Notes: generated by a model not told the origin, from the sequence alone. 11,540 nt of DNA from Actinomycetota bacterium (GCA_005777415.1 SXMI01000278.1:1-11540); one strand, 5' to 3'. Shown: positions 1 to 6,223, counted from the first letter of the stretch. Translations and numbers: made by a program.

Positions 1-162
1 CATCGGCGGTGCGACCGGCGGCGGTGCGACCGGCGGCGGGGGCGGGACCTCGGCCCACGGCTCGACCGGCGGTGCCACCGGCGCGGTCAGGTCGACGACC
101 GGCGGGACCGGCGGCGGCGCGTAGGGCGGCGGGGGTGGCGGGGTGGGCGCGTTCACGGTCAC
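1..162 (-). CDS. Partial CDS, proline-rich N-terminus of the gene after pstA (probably pstB)
   Basis: Reading leftward from a GTG at 162-160, an open frame of 54 codons without a stop runs off the left edge. The GTG overlaps the pstA stop in a GTGA junction (159-162), so it is probably translationally coupled to pstA. The visible protein is almost all Pro, Val and Ala, with PPPPP runs, a repeated VAPPPVAPP-type unit and a few acidic residues (VVDL, VEPWAEV). It is probably a disordered cytoplasmic extension. The recognisable domain lies outside the window. In pst operons the gene after pstA is normally pstB, the ATPase that energises phosphate import, so pstB with an unusual N-terminal leader is the best guess. 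A phoU-like or other gene cannot be excluded, because no Walker motif is visible here. The frame is real with fair confidence. The product is inferred only from gene order. Confidence 0.5.
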   Translation of the reverse strand, partial: MTVNAPTPPPPPPYAPPPVPPVVDLTAPVAPPVEPWAEVPPPPPVAPPPVAPPM

Positions 163-1526
163 CTTCCGGTTCGCTTGCGGGCACCGCGCTCACCGATGAC
201 GCGGGCGGTGATGACCAGGACGAGCACGAGGAGCAGCAGCACCACGGCGGCCGACCAGGCCCGGGCGATCTGGGCCTCGTTGGGTTCACGCAGCAGACCC
301 CAGATGAACAGGGGCAGGTCGGACTGCGGCGCCGAGAACGGGTTGTAGTTCGTCACGGCGCTGCCGAACGCGGTGAGCAGCACGGGCGCGGTCTCGCCGA
401 TGGCCCGGGCCACGCCCAGGATCGACGCCGTGATCAGGCCGGCCCGGGCGGTCGGCAGCACGACCTGGACGACGCTCCGCCACTGCGGCGCACCGAGCGC
501 GAGTGCGGACTCGCGCAGGCCGTTGTCGATGGTCCGCAGGATCTCCTCGGCGGTCCGGGTGACGATCGGGATCATGATGATGGCGAGCGCCACGCCGGCG
601 GACGCACCGGAGAAGCCGCGGCCGGTGTTGACCCAGACGGTGAACACGATCAGACCGGCGACGATCGACGGCAGGCCGCTCATGGCGTCGACGATGAAGC
701 GCACCGGCACGGCGAGGCGTCCCTTGATCTCGTGCAGGTAGATGGCGGTCAGGATCGCGATCGGCACCGAGATCACCGTGGCGATCGTGATCTGCTCGAG
801 CGTGCCGATGAGCGCGTGGTAGATGCCGCCACCCTCGTCGAGCGGCCCGACCTCGGCGATGTCGCTGGTGAAGAACTCGGTGTTGATCACCGGCAGGATC
901 ACCAACATGGCCCCGACGGCGCACGCCGCGCCGACCACCCGGGGCAGCAGTCGGGTGAGCGTCGTGCCGGTGCCGGCGGCCTCCCGCCGGCCGAGCCGCC
1001 AGCGGACCACGACGGCGACCGCGACCATGAGCGCCACCGCACCCAGTCGAGCCACCCACTCGCCGGTCGGCAGGTCGTCGACCAGCCCGCCGATGCCCTC
1101 GATGAGCACGAAGACGATCATCCAGCCGAGCACGCCGACGGCGAACGCCCCGCTCAACCAGATGAGCGTCGTCACCAGACGGTCCATGGCGACGACCTTG
1201 GACGTGCGCGCCCGGGCGGTGACGTAGGTGCCGGTGACGAACCAGATGATCGCCCAGATGGCGAACGTCAGCGGGGCCGACCAGTCCATGACCAGGCAGA
1301 GCGCCCAGGCGAACGCCAGCGCCGAGACGGCCGACAGGACGAACTCCAGCCGGTCCGACGGACCCAGGGCCGACGGCCGGAACGGGACGTCCGGGTCGGA
1401 CGCCGGCGGATCCGGGTCGTCGATCACCGGCGGCTCGACGACCGGCTCGACGACCTCGTCCACCTCGGGCACGACGGCGGACTCGTCCAGCCAGATCGTG
1501 TCGGTGCGCTCCAGTTCGACCGTCAC
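159..1526 (-). CDS. pstA: Phosphate ABC transporter permease PstA, with long N-terminal extension
   Basis: Inner-membrane permease subunit of the high-affinity phosphate importer PstSCAB; it pairs with PstC and is driven by PstB. The 455-residue product has a typical PstA core from about residue 195. The core contains GGGIYHALIGTL (232-243), AIYLHEI (261-267), the cytoplasmic EAA loop RESALALGAPQW (338-349) that docks on the ATPase, and the family signature ARAIGETAPVLL (373-384). PstA proteins are usually about 280-300 residues. This one carries about 190 extra residues: an acidic, proline-rich segment (1-60), then about four hydrophobic stretches (roughly 64-80, 85-103, 117-141 and 160-176) before the core. 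The start is a GTG at 1526-1524, three bases after the pstC stop, so pstC and pstA are almost certainly one transcript. An internal start is possible, but the extension stays in frame and its hydrophobic pattern looks genuine. Confidence 0.93.
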   Translation of the reverse strand: MTVELERTDTIWLDESAVVPEVDEVVEPVVEPPVIDDPDPPASDPDVPFRPSALGPSDRLEFVLSAVSALAFAWALCLVMDWSAPLTFAIWAIIWFVTGTYVTARARTSKVVAMDRLVTTLIWLSGAFAVGVLGWMIVFVLIEGIGGLVDDLPTGEWVARLGAVALMVAVAVVVRWRLGRREAAGTGTTLTRLLPRVVGAACAVGAMLVILPVINTEFFTSDIAEVGPLDEGGGIYHALIGTLEQITIATVISVPIAILTAIYLHEIKGRLAVPVRFIVDAMSGLPSIVAGLIVFTVWVNTGRGFSGASAGVALAIIMIPIVTRTAEEILRTIDNGLRESALALGAPQWRSVVQVVLPTARAGLITASILGVARAIGETAPVLLTAFGSAVTNYNPFSAPQSDLPLFIWGLLREPNEAQIARAWSAAVVLLLLVLVLVITARVIGERGARKRTGR

Positions 1527-1529
1527 CGC

Positions 1530-2522
1530 TCAGCCCGCCAGCTTCGACCGGTTGACGATCGCCCGGGCGATCAGGTTGACGATCAACGTCATGATGAACA
1601 GCGCCAGGCCGGCCGCGATGAGGCCGTTGATCTCCAGCCCCTGGGCCTCGCCGAACTTGGTCGCGATCAACGCCGAGATGGAGCCGCTCCCCTGCTCCAG
1701 GATGTTCAGGTTCGGCTGGAACACCAGGTCGATCACCAGCACCACGGCGATCGTCTCGCCGAGCGCCCGGCCGAAGCCCAACAGGATCGACCCGACGATG
1801 CCGCTCTTGCCGAACGGCAGGACGACGTCGCGGATCATCCCCCAGCGGCTGCCTCCCAGGCCGAGCGCCCCCTCGCACTGGACGCGTGGCACCTGCGCCA
1901 TGACGTCACGACTCACCGAGGTGATGACCGGCGTGATCATGATCGCCACCACGAACCCGGCGATGAACGTCGAACGCGTGAGCGCCACATCCGGTTCGGT
2001 GAGCCGGAAGATCGGGATCGCATTCAGGTGCGATGCCAGCCACTCGGCCACGCCGCTGAGCGGCTCCGACAGGGCGAACAGGCCCCACATCCCGAAGATC
2101 AGGCTGGGGATCGCGGCCAGCAGGTCGACGCCGCCGGTGAGGAACGGCCGCATCTTCGCCGGCGAGTACTCGTTGATGAACAACGCCAGACCCAGTGCCA
2201 CCGGCACGCCGACGACCAGCGCCGTCAGGGCGATCATGATCGTGTTGACCAGCAGGCCGCCGACGCCGAACGCCTCATCGTCGGGCTGCCAGGTGTCACC
2301 GGTCAGGAAGTCGATCGGGCCGGTGGCGCTGATCGCCGGGAACGCCTTCCAGGTCAGGAACACGCCCGTGGTGAACATGATGAGCAGGCAGGTCGCCGCC
2401 GCGCCGGCGGAGATGCCCCGGAACACCCGGTCACCGAAGGTCCGCGACTGGACGATCGGGCGCGGGACGTCCTCGAGGACCGCTCCGTCGGGGGCCGGGG
2501 CGTCCGGCATGGTCACCGCCAC
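1530..2522 (-). CDS. pstC: Phosphate ABC transporter permease PstC
   Basis: First permease of the phosphate importer and first gene of the pst unit in this window. The 330-residue product has the family's usual length and pattern: a first membrane segment (about 37-57), then GVGGLLVNTIMIALTALVVG (86-105), FINEYSP (115-121), AAIPSLIFGMWGL (136-148), the EAA loop CEGALGLGGSRW (216-227), and the signature FGRALGETIAVVLV (250-263). The start is uncertain. A GTG at 2522 gives 330 residues. An ATG at 2510 gives 326 residues and has a weak GGCGGTG stretch upstream. Neither start has a strong ribosome-binding site. A PHO-box-like repeat and a promoter-like -35/-10 pair lie just upstream. Instead of the usual pstS, the gene preceding it encodes a small exported neocarzinostatin-like protein. 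Confidence 0.95.
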   Translation of the reverse strand: MAVTMPDAPAPDGAVLEDVPRPIVQSRTFGDRVFRGISAGAAATCLLIMFTTGVFLTWKAFPAISATGPIDFLTGDTWQPDDEAFGVGGLLVNTIMIALTALVVGVPVALGLALFINEYSPAKMRPFLTGGVDLLAAIPSLIFGMWGLFALSEPLSGVAEWLASHLNAIPIFRLTEPDVALTRSTFIAGFVVAIMITPVITSVSRDVMAQVPRVQCEGALGLGGSRWGMIRDVVLPFGKSGIVGSILLGFGRALGETIAVVLVIDLVFQPNLNILEQGSGSISALIATKFGEAQGLEINGLIAAGLALFIMTLIVNLIARAIVNRSKLAG

Positions 2523-2537
2523 GTCGCAGAGTGTGGT

Positions 2538-2562
2538 GGTCGGACCTTGCCCCGGTCCGACC
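2538..2562 (-). promoter_or_regulatory. 9-base inverted repeat in the pstC leader
   Basis: GGTCGGACC (2538-2546) and its exact complement GGTCCGACC (2554-2562) are separated by 7 bases, 16-40 bases upstream of the pstC GTG. The arms bracket a plausible -10 (CAAGGT on the minus strand, 2549-2544). The element could be a repressor operator, or a hairpin in the mRNA leader if transcription starts further upstream. There is no U-run after it, so an ordinary terminator is less likely. The repeat is directly visible; its role is inferred. Confidence 0.5.
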
Positions 2563-2572
2563 CCTCGGCCAA
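2544..2572 (-). promoter_or_regulatory. Candidate pstC promoter
   Basis: On the minus strand TTGGCC (2572-2567) and CAAGGT (2549-2544) are separated by exactly 17 bases. They lie between the PHO-box repeat and the pstC start. Transcription would begin near 2537, about 15 bases before the GTG. Both hexamers are only partial matches to the sigma-70 consensus, so this is a tentative assignment supported mainly by spacing and position. Confidence 0.35.
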
Positions 2573-2584
2573 CCCTGCGGCGCG

Positions 2585-2606
2585 TTCAGGTGAACGTCAG
2601 GTGAAG
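2585..2606 (-). promoter_or_regulatory. PHO-box-like direct repeat upstream of pstC
   Basis: The minus strand reads CTTCACCTGAC (2606-2596) followed directly by GTTCACCTGAA (2595-2585). These are two 11-base units differing at three positions, each carrying the TTCACC core. Streptomyces PhoP binds PHO boxes made of 11-base direct repeats beginning GTTCACC, and the second unit contains that heptamer exactly. The site lies 63 bases upstream of the pstC GTG and just ahead of the candidate -35. Binding of a PhoP or RegX3-type response regulator that activates pst under phosphate limitation is the natural reading. Confidence 0.7.
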
Positions 2607-2618
2607 CGGGTGGGTCCT

Positions 2619-2636
2619 CTGGGTGGTTCGACCCAG
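2619..2636. repeat. Inverted repeat CTGGGT-N6-ACCCAG, near-copy of a site at 10403
   Basis: CTGGGT (2619-2624) and ACCCAG (2631-2636) are perfect inverted arms around GGTTCG, just upstream of the pst PHO box. The 16 bases at 2621-2636 match 10403-10418 (upstream of the short-chain dehydrogenase) at 15 of 16 positions. That second copy is the cleaner palindrome, GGGTGGTTCCACCC. It may be an operator for a shared regulator, or simply a hairpin. The role is unproven. Confidence 0.35.
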
Positions 2637-2648
2637 TGCACACGGTGA

Positions 2649-2688
2649 TCCGACGGACTCGCGACGGCCGTCGGACGACCCCCGTCGC
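2649..2688 (-). terminator. Possible terminator hairpin(s) after the FTG-ending exported protein
   Basis: TCCGACGG (2649-2656) pairs with CCGTCGGA (2668-2675) around an 11-base loop. An overlapping alternative, GCGACGG (2661-2667) with CCGTCGC (2682-2688), competes for the same bases. Both lie 20-60 bases downstream of the stop codon at 2711. No U-tract follows, as is common at terminators in very high-GC actinobacteria. It could separate the exported-protein unit from pstC, but read-through cannot be excluded. Confidence 0.35.
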
Positions 2689-2710
2689 AGCCGGTTGCCC
2701 AGTGCTCGCG

Positions 2711-3352
2711 TCAGCCGGTGAACGCGATCGGCACGCCGTCGAGCGTCGTGGGCCCGCTGGGGGTCGGCGCTGCGGGGGCCGCGGGGGCGACGGGCGCCGC
2801 AGCGACCGGAGCGCCCAGCACCCCCCGGTCGACCGGGTTGCCCGCACCGGTCACGGCGATGGCGGCCTCGACGGCGTCATCGTTGTTCAGCACGAGGTCG
2901 TTGGTGACCCGCAGGTAGCAGGTCGTCGCGCCCAGCACGCCCGACGGCACGGCGTCGCCCGGGGCGAAGCACCCCCACGGCAGGTCGGTCGTCGGCTCCT
3001 GTCCGCGGAACACCGGCACCAGCGCCGAGCCGCTGCCGTCGGCGGTGCCGTTGACCTCAACCTGGGCGAGCGGCGAGCAGTGGACGCCGACCTGGAAGTC
3101 GGGGTCCTTCGTCGACTTCACGCAGACGCTCGCGAAGATCAACGTGCCGGCTGGCTGTCCCGACCAGCGCACCTGCACCTCGGTGTAGGAGTCGGTCGCC
3201 ACCGGGACCGGGTTCGGCGTGACGGTGATCGACCCCTGCGCAACGGCCGGTGCGCCGAGTGCGAGCATCGCTGCGACGAGCAGCGCCGCGACCGCTGCGA
3301 TCCCGCCGACCCGTTGCGGCCCGCCCGGCCGCACTCGACCGATCACCTTCAC
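2711..3352 (-). CDS. Exported neocarzinostatin-like protein with C-terminal FTG
   Basis: 213-residue secreted protein of unknown role. The signal peptide has basic residues up to about 14, a hydrophobic core (about 17-35) and likely cleavage after AVA at 38. The body (about 41-170) resembles the small beta-sandwich of the neocarzinostatin family. It opens ITVTPNPV and has four cysteines (77, 92, 128, 145), spaced so as to suggest two disulphides, and an NGTADGSGSALVPV segment like the NGSAS stretch of neocarzinostatin. An Ala-Pro linker (about 181-200) leads to a C-terminus ending GVPIAFTG. FTG resembles the end of an LAFTG-type cell-wall sorting motif, but the usual membrane segment and basic tail are absent, and no frame after the stop encodes them. 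The start GTG (3352-3350) overlaps the stop of the upstream gene in a GTGA junction, so the two are co-translated. Family assignment comes from pattern recognition and is moderate. Confidence 0.75.
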   Translation of the reverse strand: MKVIGRVRPGGPQRVGGIAAVAALLVAAMLALGAPAVAQGSITVTPNPVPVATDSYTEVQVRWSGQPAGTLIFASVCVKSTKDPDFQVGVHCSPLAQVEVNGTADGSGSALVPVFRGQEPTTDLPWGCFAPGDAVPSGVLGATTCYLRVTNDLVLNNDDAVEAAIAVTGAGNPVDRGVLGAPVAAAPVAPAAPAAPTPSGPTTLDGVPIAFTG

Positions 3353-4029
3353 GCCGGCGAGCCTGCGGTGTGGCGACGTCGCCACCACACGGCGCCCCCG
3401 GCAGCGAGGGCGCCGAGCCCGAGCGCCAGTGCCGGAGCCGGGAACTCGGGGATCACCGGATCCGGTCCGCAGCCGCGCCACTGCAACGAGGTCGACAGGT
3501 CGAAAGGGAACAGCAACGGGCCGTGCCAGATCCCGGTCGGTGAGATGACCGGCGGGGTGATCGAGGCCGAGGTGCCAGCGAGCAGATCGAACTGCTGCGG
3601 GTTGCACCCCTTGGTGAAGCTGACGACGTAGGTCCCGGGTTCCTGCAGGGTGATCGACGTGCGCTCGACGAGCGTCTGCGGCCAGGCGGCGGAGTAGCTC
3701 GGCATGGCGTAGACGACGGCGGTGGCGCCGACCGGGGTGCACAGTCGGCGAGTGAGGGTAATGCGGATCCGGAACTCCTGGGCGGTGCTCCCGGCGGAAT
3801 GGGTGACCTCGAACGGGAACGCCGTGCAGCCCGGGGACGACGGACCGGGCGTGAACGAGACGGCGATGGCCGACGGTGCGGTCGGCGTGGGCGGTTCGGG
3901 GGCCTGCGCCCGGGCCGTGCCGGTGGTGATCGCTCCGGTGGCCGCAACGGTGGCGACGAGCGCGACGACGATCGCCGCCCGTCTGGTCGCTGCCTGCCTG
4001 ATCGCCGCCGTGCCTCGACTGGTGCGCAT
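3349..4029 (-). CDS. Exported protein with C-terminal membrane anchor (PEF/PEP-CTERM-like tail)
   Basis: 226-residue protein with no family I recognise. The ATG at 4029-4027 is chosen because a GGGAG ribosome-binding sequence lies nine bases upstream and because it places a good signal peptide at the N-terminus: basic residues to 17, hydrophobic 18-37, cleavage near ARA at 41. The frame stays open further upstream, but that stretch does not look coding. The mature part starts with a Pro/Thr linker (43-52) and a predicted beta-rich domain with four cysteines (68, 97, 142, 187), possibly two disulphides. The C-terminus is tripartite: IPEFP (193-197), a hydrophobic segment (about 199-215), then WWRRRH. 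That layout recalls PEP-CTERM or archaeal PEF-CTERM sorting tails, or is simply a membrane anchor facing outward. It is the first gene of a two-gene unit with the neocarzinostatin-like protein, and a PHO-box-like array lies 60-103 bases upstream. Its role is unknown; cell-surface function in phosphate stress is inference. Confidence 0.75.
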   Translation of the reverse strand: MRTSRGTAAIRQAATRRAAIVVALVATVAATGAITTGTARAQAPEPPTPTAPSAIAVSFTPGPSSPGCTAFPFEVTHSAGSTAQEFRIRITLTRRLCTPVGATAVVYAMPSYSAAWPQTLVERTSITLQEPGTYVVSFTKGCNPQQFDLLAGTSASITPPVISPTGIWHGPLLFPFDLSTSLQWRGCGPDPVIPEFPAPALALGLGALAAGGAVWWRRRHTAGSPA

Positions 4030-4077
4030 GTGCGCCGTCTCCCGTGCAACGGGCCGCCGTCGGGCGGTCCCGCCGGC

Positions 4078-4083
4078 ACGGTA
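4078..4083 (-). promoter_or_regulatory. Candidate -10 box of the exported-protein operon
   Basis: The minus strand reads TACCGT at 4083-4078, directly downstream of the PHO-box array and about 48 bases before the ATG at 4029. No good -35 is visible. That would fit an activator-dependent promoter in which the PHO repeats replace it. Tentative. Confidence 0.3.
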
Positions 4084-4088
4084 CGGAA

Positions 4089-4132
4089 CCCGCCTGAACG
4101 CCGTCGGTCCCCCGGGTGAACCCCCGGTAACC
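4089..4132 (-). promoter_or_regulatory. PHO-box-like array upstream of the exported-protein operon
   Basis: Read on the minus strand in 11-base steps: GGTTACCGGGG (4132-4122), GTTCACCCGGG (4121-4111), GGACCGACGGC (4110-4100), GTTCAGGCGGG (4099-4089). The second unit fits the Streptomyces PHO-box consensus as I recall it (GKTCAYYYRSG) at all 11 positions. The first and fourth fit at 9 of 11; the third is poor. The same type of box lies before pstC, which links both transcription units to one phosphate-responsive regulator. The site sits in the divergent 277-base gap, so an influence on the SRPBCC gene at 4307 is possible, though it is about 175 bases from that start. Confidence 0.65.
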
Positions 4133-4248
4133 ATTCCCCGACCCCACCCCGATATAGGGGTCGCGCGCGGGGTACGTCTCGCGCTCCACAGCCGCAGAAC
4201 CCAGGGGTCCACTCTGCGGCGGATCATGCGGTGGGTTCCCGACCGGCC

Positions 4249-4254
4249 TACGGT
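4249..4254 (+). promoter_or_regulatory. Candidate -10 box (TACGGT) of the SRPBCC gene
   Basis: TACGGT lies 52 bases upstream of the ATG at 4307. The identical hexamer occurs 27 bases upstream of the hydrolase start at 10480. Recurrence in two intergenic positions suggests a local -10 style, but no -35 is recognisable. Elsewhere in this gap an inverted repeat ACCCC-GATATA-GGGGT (4146-4161) is the only other clear structure. Confidence 0.3.
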
Positions 4255-4306
4255 CCCGGGTCATCGGACGGTGCCACAGCACCGGGCGCCGAATCGGAGG
4301 TGGACG

Positions 4307-4813
4307 ATGGACGACGCAACGAGCACCGGACCTGCGGCCGGAGACGACCCCGACCTCGATCTGGTGCTCGAGCGGATCGTGTCGGCATCACCCGAGGACC
4401 TCTGGCGGGGTTGGACCGAACCGGCGCTCCTGACCCGCTGGTTCACCCCGACCCCGTGGGTCACCGTCCGGGCCGAGGTGGACCCGCGGCCCGGTGGCGT
4501 GTTCCGCACCGTCGTGCGCTCCCCGGAGGGCGAGGAGTCCGACGGCTCCGGCTGCGTGCTCGCCGCCGAGCCGGGTCGACGGTTCGTCTGGACCAACACG
4601 CTCGGCCCCGGGTTCCGCCCCGTTGAGCTCGACGACGGCGACTTCCCCTTCACCGTCGAGTTGACCTTCACCCCGGTCGAGGGCGGCACCCGCTACCGGG
4701 CGGTCGCCCGCCACGCCAGTGCCGGCACCGCCGCCATGCACGCCGAGATGGGCTTCCACGACGGGTGGGGTGCGGCGCTCGACCAGCTGCTCGGCGTCCT
4801 CACCGCCGATTGA
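4307..4813 (+). CDS. SRPBCC / AHSA1-like domain protein
   Basis: 168-residue soluble protein covering one complete SRPBCC (START-like, helix-grip) domain of the AHSA1 type. The diagnostic pattern is LERIVSASPEDLWRGWTEP (21-39), then the WFTP turn (45-48), DPRPGGVFRTVV (59-70), a long C-terminal helix from about 145, and a GW pair (153-154) in HDGWGAALDQLL. Such domains form a hydrophobic cavity and bind lipids, polyketides or small effectors. Despite the family name, few are proven Hsp90 activators. The ATG at 4307 has an excellent GGAGG ribosome-binding site (4296-4300) six bases upstream. It is the first plus-strand gene ahead of a P450 133 bases on and reads divergently from the PHO-linked operon. 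A ligand-binding or cyclase-like auxiliary role for the neighbouring oxygenases is possible but not shown. Confidence 0.88.
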   Translation: MDDATSTGPAAGDDPDLDLVLERIVSASPEDLWRGWTEPALLTRWFTPTPWVTVRAEVDPRPGGVFRTVVRSPEGEESDGSGCVLAAEPGRRFVWTNTLGPGFRPVELDDGDFPFTVELTFTPVEGGTRYRAVARHASAGTAAMHAEMGFHDGWGAALDQLLGVLTAD

Positions 4814-4946
4814 GTCGCCCAACCGGCCACACCGTCGGCGCCCGGGCATCGGTCACACCTGATGGTCCCGCCGCGCCGACGGGTGCACGCCGGGTGGCAA
4901 GGTGGTCCCCACCGGCCGGCCCGCCGTCCAGCAGAGAGGACCCACT

Positions 4947-6200
4947 GTGCGCTTCCAGCTCTCCACCGACCCCCGGGGCGTCATCTTCATCGACCCCGAC
5001 GCCTACACGGACCCGGCCGAGTGGCACCGGGTCGCCGCCGAGCTGCGGACGGAGTCCCCGGTGGTCCGGGTCGAGGCTGAGGGCTGGGAGCCGTTCCTTG
5101 CGCTGACCCGGCATGCCGACGTCTTCGAGGTGTCCCGCCGACACGACCTGTGGCACAACACGCAGAAGTCCATGTTGATGGACGAGTTCACCTGGCAGTT
5201 CATCCTGTCGCTCGGGATCGACCCGAAGACCCTGATCCACATGGACGGCGACGAGCACCGCGATCACCGGGCGGTCACCAACGACTGGTTCAAGCCGGCG
5301 GCGGTCCGTCACCGCCAGGACGACATCGACGCGATCGCCGAGGAGTACGTCGAGCGGCTCGTCGACCTTGGCGGCGAGTGCGACTTCGCCCAGGACGTGG
5401 CGGTGCCGTACACGCTGCGGGTGATCATGAGCATCTTCGGGATCCCGCCCGAGGACGAGCCGGTCATGTTGCGCCTCACCCAGGGCATCTTCGGCGCCGC
5501 CGACCCCGAGTACCTGGGCGACCTGACCGACCCGGCCGAGCTGGGCACGTCGGCCATCGCCGAGTTCGGCGAGTACTTCGGTGCGCTCGCCGCCGACCGG
5601 CGGGCGCACCCGACCGACGACCTGGCCACGGTGATCGCCAACGGTCAGGTGCAGGGCTGCCCGCTCGAGCAGCACGCCGAGCTCTGGTACTTCATCATCG
5701 TGGCGACCGCCGGCCACGACACGACGTCGTACGCGCTGTCGGGTGGCCTCGAGGCACTGCTGCGCCACCCGGACCAGCTCGCGGCCCTGGCCGACGACCC
5801 GGGGCTGGTCACCAACGCCACCGAGGAGATCATCCGCTGGACCTCGCCAGTGCGCCACTTCATGCGGTACGCCCAGGAGGACACGCAGGTCCACGGTGTC
5901 GATGTCGCCGCCGGCGAGCGGGTGCTGTTGTCGTACTGGTCGGCGAACCGGGACGAGGACGTGTTCGCCGACCCGATGCGCTTCGACATCACCCGGCCCG
6001 ATGCCGGCGAGCTGATCTCGTTCGGTGTCGGTGCGCACTACTGCCTGGGTTCGCAGTTCGCCCGCCGGGAGCTCCGGTCGTTCCTGCCGAAGCTGCTGGC
6101 CCGGGTCGACAGCCTGGAGCTCGCCGGAGAACCCGAGTGGACGGCAGCGAACTTCGTCGGCGGGGTCAAGCACCTGCCGGTCCGCTACCGCGTCCGCTGA
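4947..6200 (+). CDS. Cytochrome P450 (soluble bacterial type, sterol/lipid-type resemblance)
   Basis: Haem-thiolate monooxygenase using O2 and electrons from ferredoxin or similar partners; no redox partner is encoded nearby. All hallmarks are present in the 417-residue product: I-helix ATAGHDTTS (253-261) with the acid-Thr pair, ExxR at E294-R297, the PERF-region equivalent around DPMRFD (342-347), and the haem loop FGVGAHYCLG (359-368) with Cys366 as axial ligand. The ending NFVGGVKHLPV resembles the CYP124/125/142 group, which acts on sterol side chains and branched lipids, so a hydrophobic substrate is plausible; this subfamily hint is weak. The start is the GTG at 4947, with AGAGAGGA (4933-4940) six bases upstream. 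An upstream ATG at 4902 in the same frame lacks such a site and would add non-family residues. The gene ends 23 bases before the DUF2236 gene. Confidence 0.95.
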   Translation: MRFQLSTDPRGVIFIDPDAYTDPAEWHRVAAELRTESPVVRVEAEGWEPFLALTRHADVFEVSRRHDLWHNTQKSMLMDEFTWQFILSLGIDPKTLIHMDGDEHRDHRAVTNDWFKPAAVRHRQDDIDAIAEEYVERLVDLGGECDFAQDVAVPYTLRVIMSIFGIPPEDEPVMLRLTQGIFGAADPEYLGDLTDPAELGTSAIAEFGEYFGALAADRRAHPTDDLATVIANGQVQGCPLEQHAELWYFIIVATAGHDTTSYALSGGLEALLRHPDQLAALADDPGLVTNATEEIIRWTSPVRHFMRYAQEDTQVHGVDVAAGERVLLSYWSANRDEDVFADPMRFDITRPDAGELISFGVGAHYCLGSQFARRELRSFLPKLLARVDSLELAGEPEWTAANFVGGVKHLPVRYRVR

Positions 6201-6211
6201 GCGAACCGACG

Positions 6212-6223
6212 TAACCTGCGCCC
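6212..6223 (+). promoter_or_regulatory. Candidate leaderless promoter of the DUF2236 gene
   Basis: TAACCT (6212-6217) is followed by exactly six bases and then the GTG at 6224, so a transcript starting at the usual distance from a -10 box would begin at the start codon. There is no ribosome-binding sequence in the 23-base gap after the P450 gene. The same -10/N6/start layout occurs at 8614 and 7251. No -35 is recognisable. Confidence 0.4.

Noticed and set aside
1..130. Apparent GGCGGTGCGACC tandem repeats at the left edge
   Set aside because: Explained by Pro/Val/Ala codons of the proline-rich coding frame, so not a separate DNA repeat or array.
286..1878. Long minus-strand open frame in another frame across pstA and pstC
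   Set aside because: Arg/Gly/His-rich shadow of pstA/pstC with no domain.
9..2648. Very long plus-strand open frame (about 880 codons) antisense to pstA and pstC
   Set aside because: Its translation is dominated by Arg, Asp, Gln, His and Gly with no domain, and the opposite strand carries clear PstA and PstC motifs. It is a high-GC shadow frame.
4146..4161. Inverted repeat ACCCC-GATATA-GGGGT in the divergent gap
   Set aside because: Arms are only 5 bases, and it is not placed convincingly relative to either start; too weak to call an operator or terminator.
4441..4451. PHO-box-like GTTCACCCCGA on the plus strand
   Set aside because: A single unit inside the SRPBCC coding sequence without a tandem partner. 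Similar lone GTTCACC heptamers occur at about 5186 and 6613, also inside genes.
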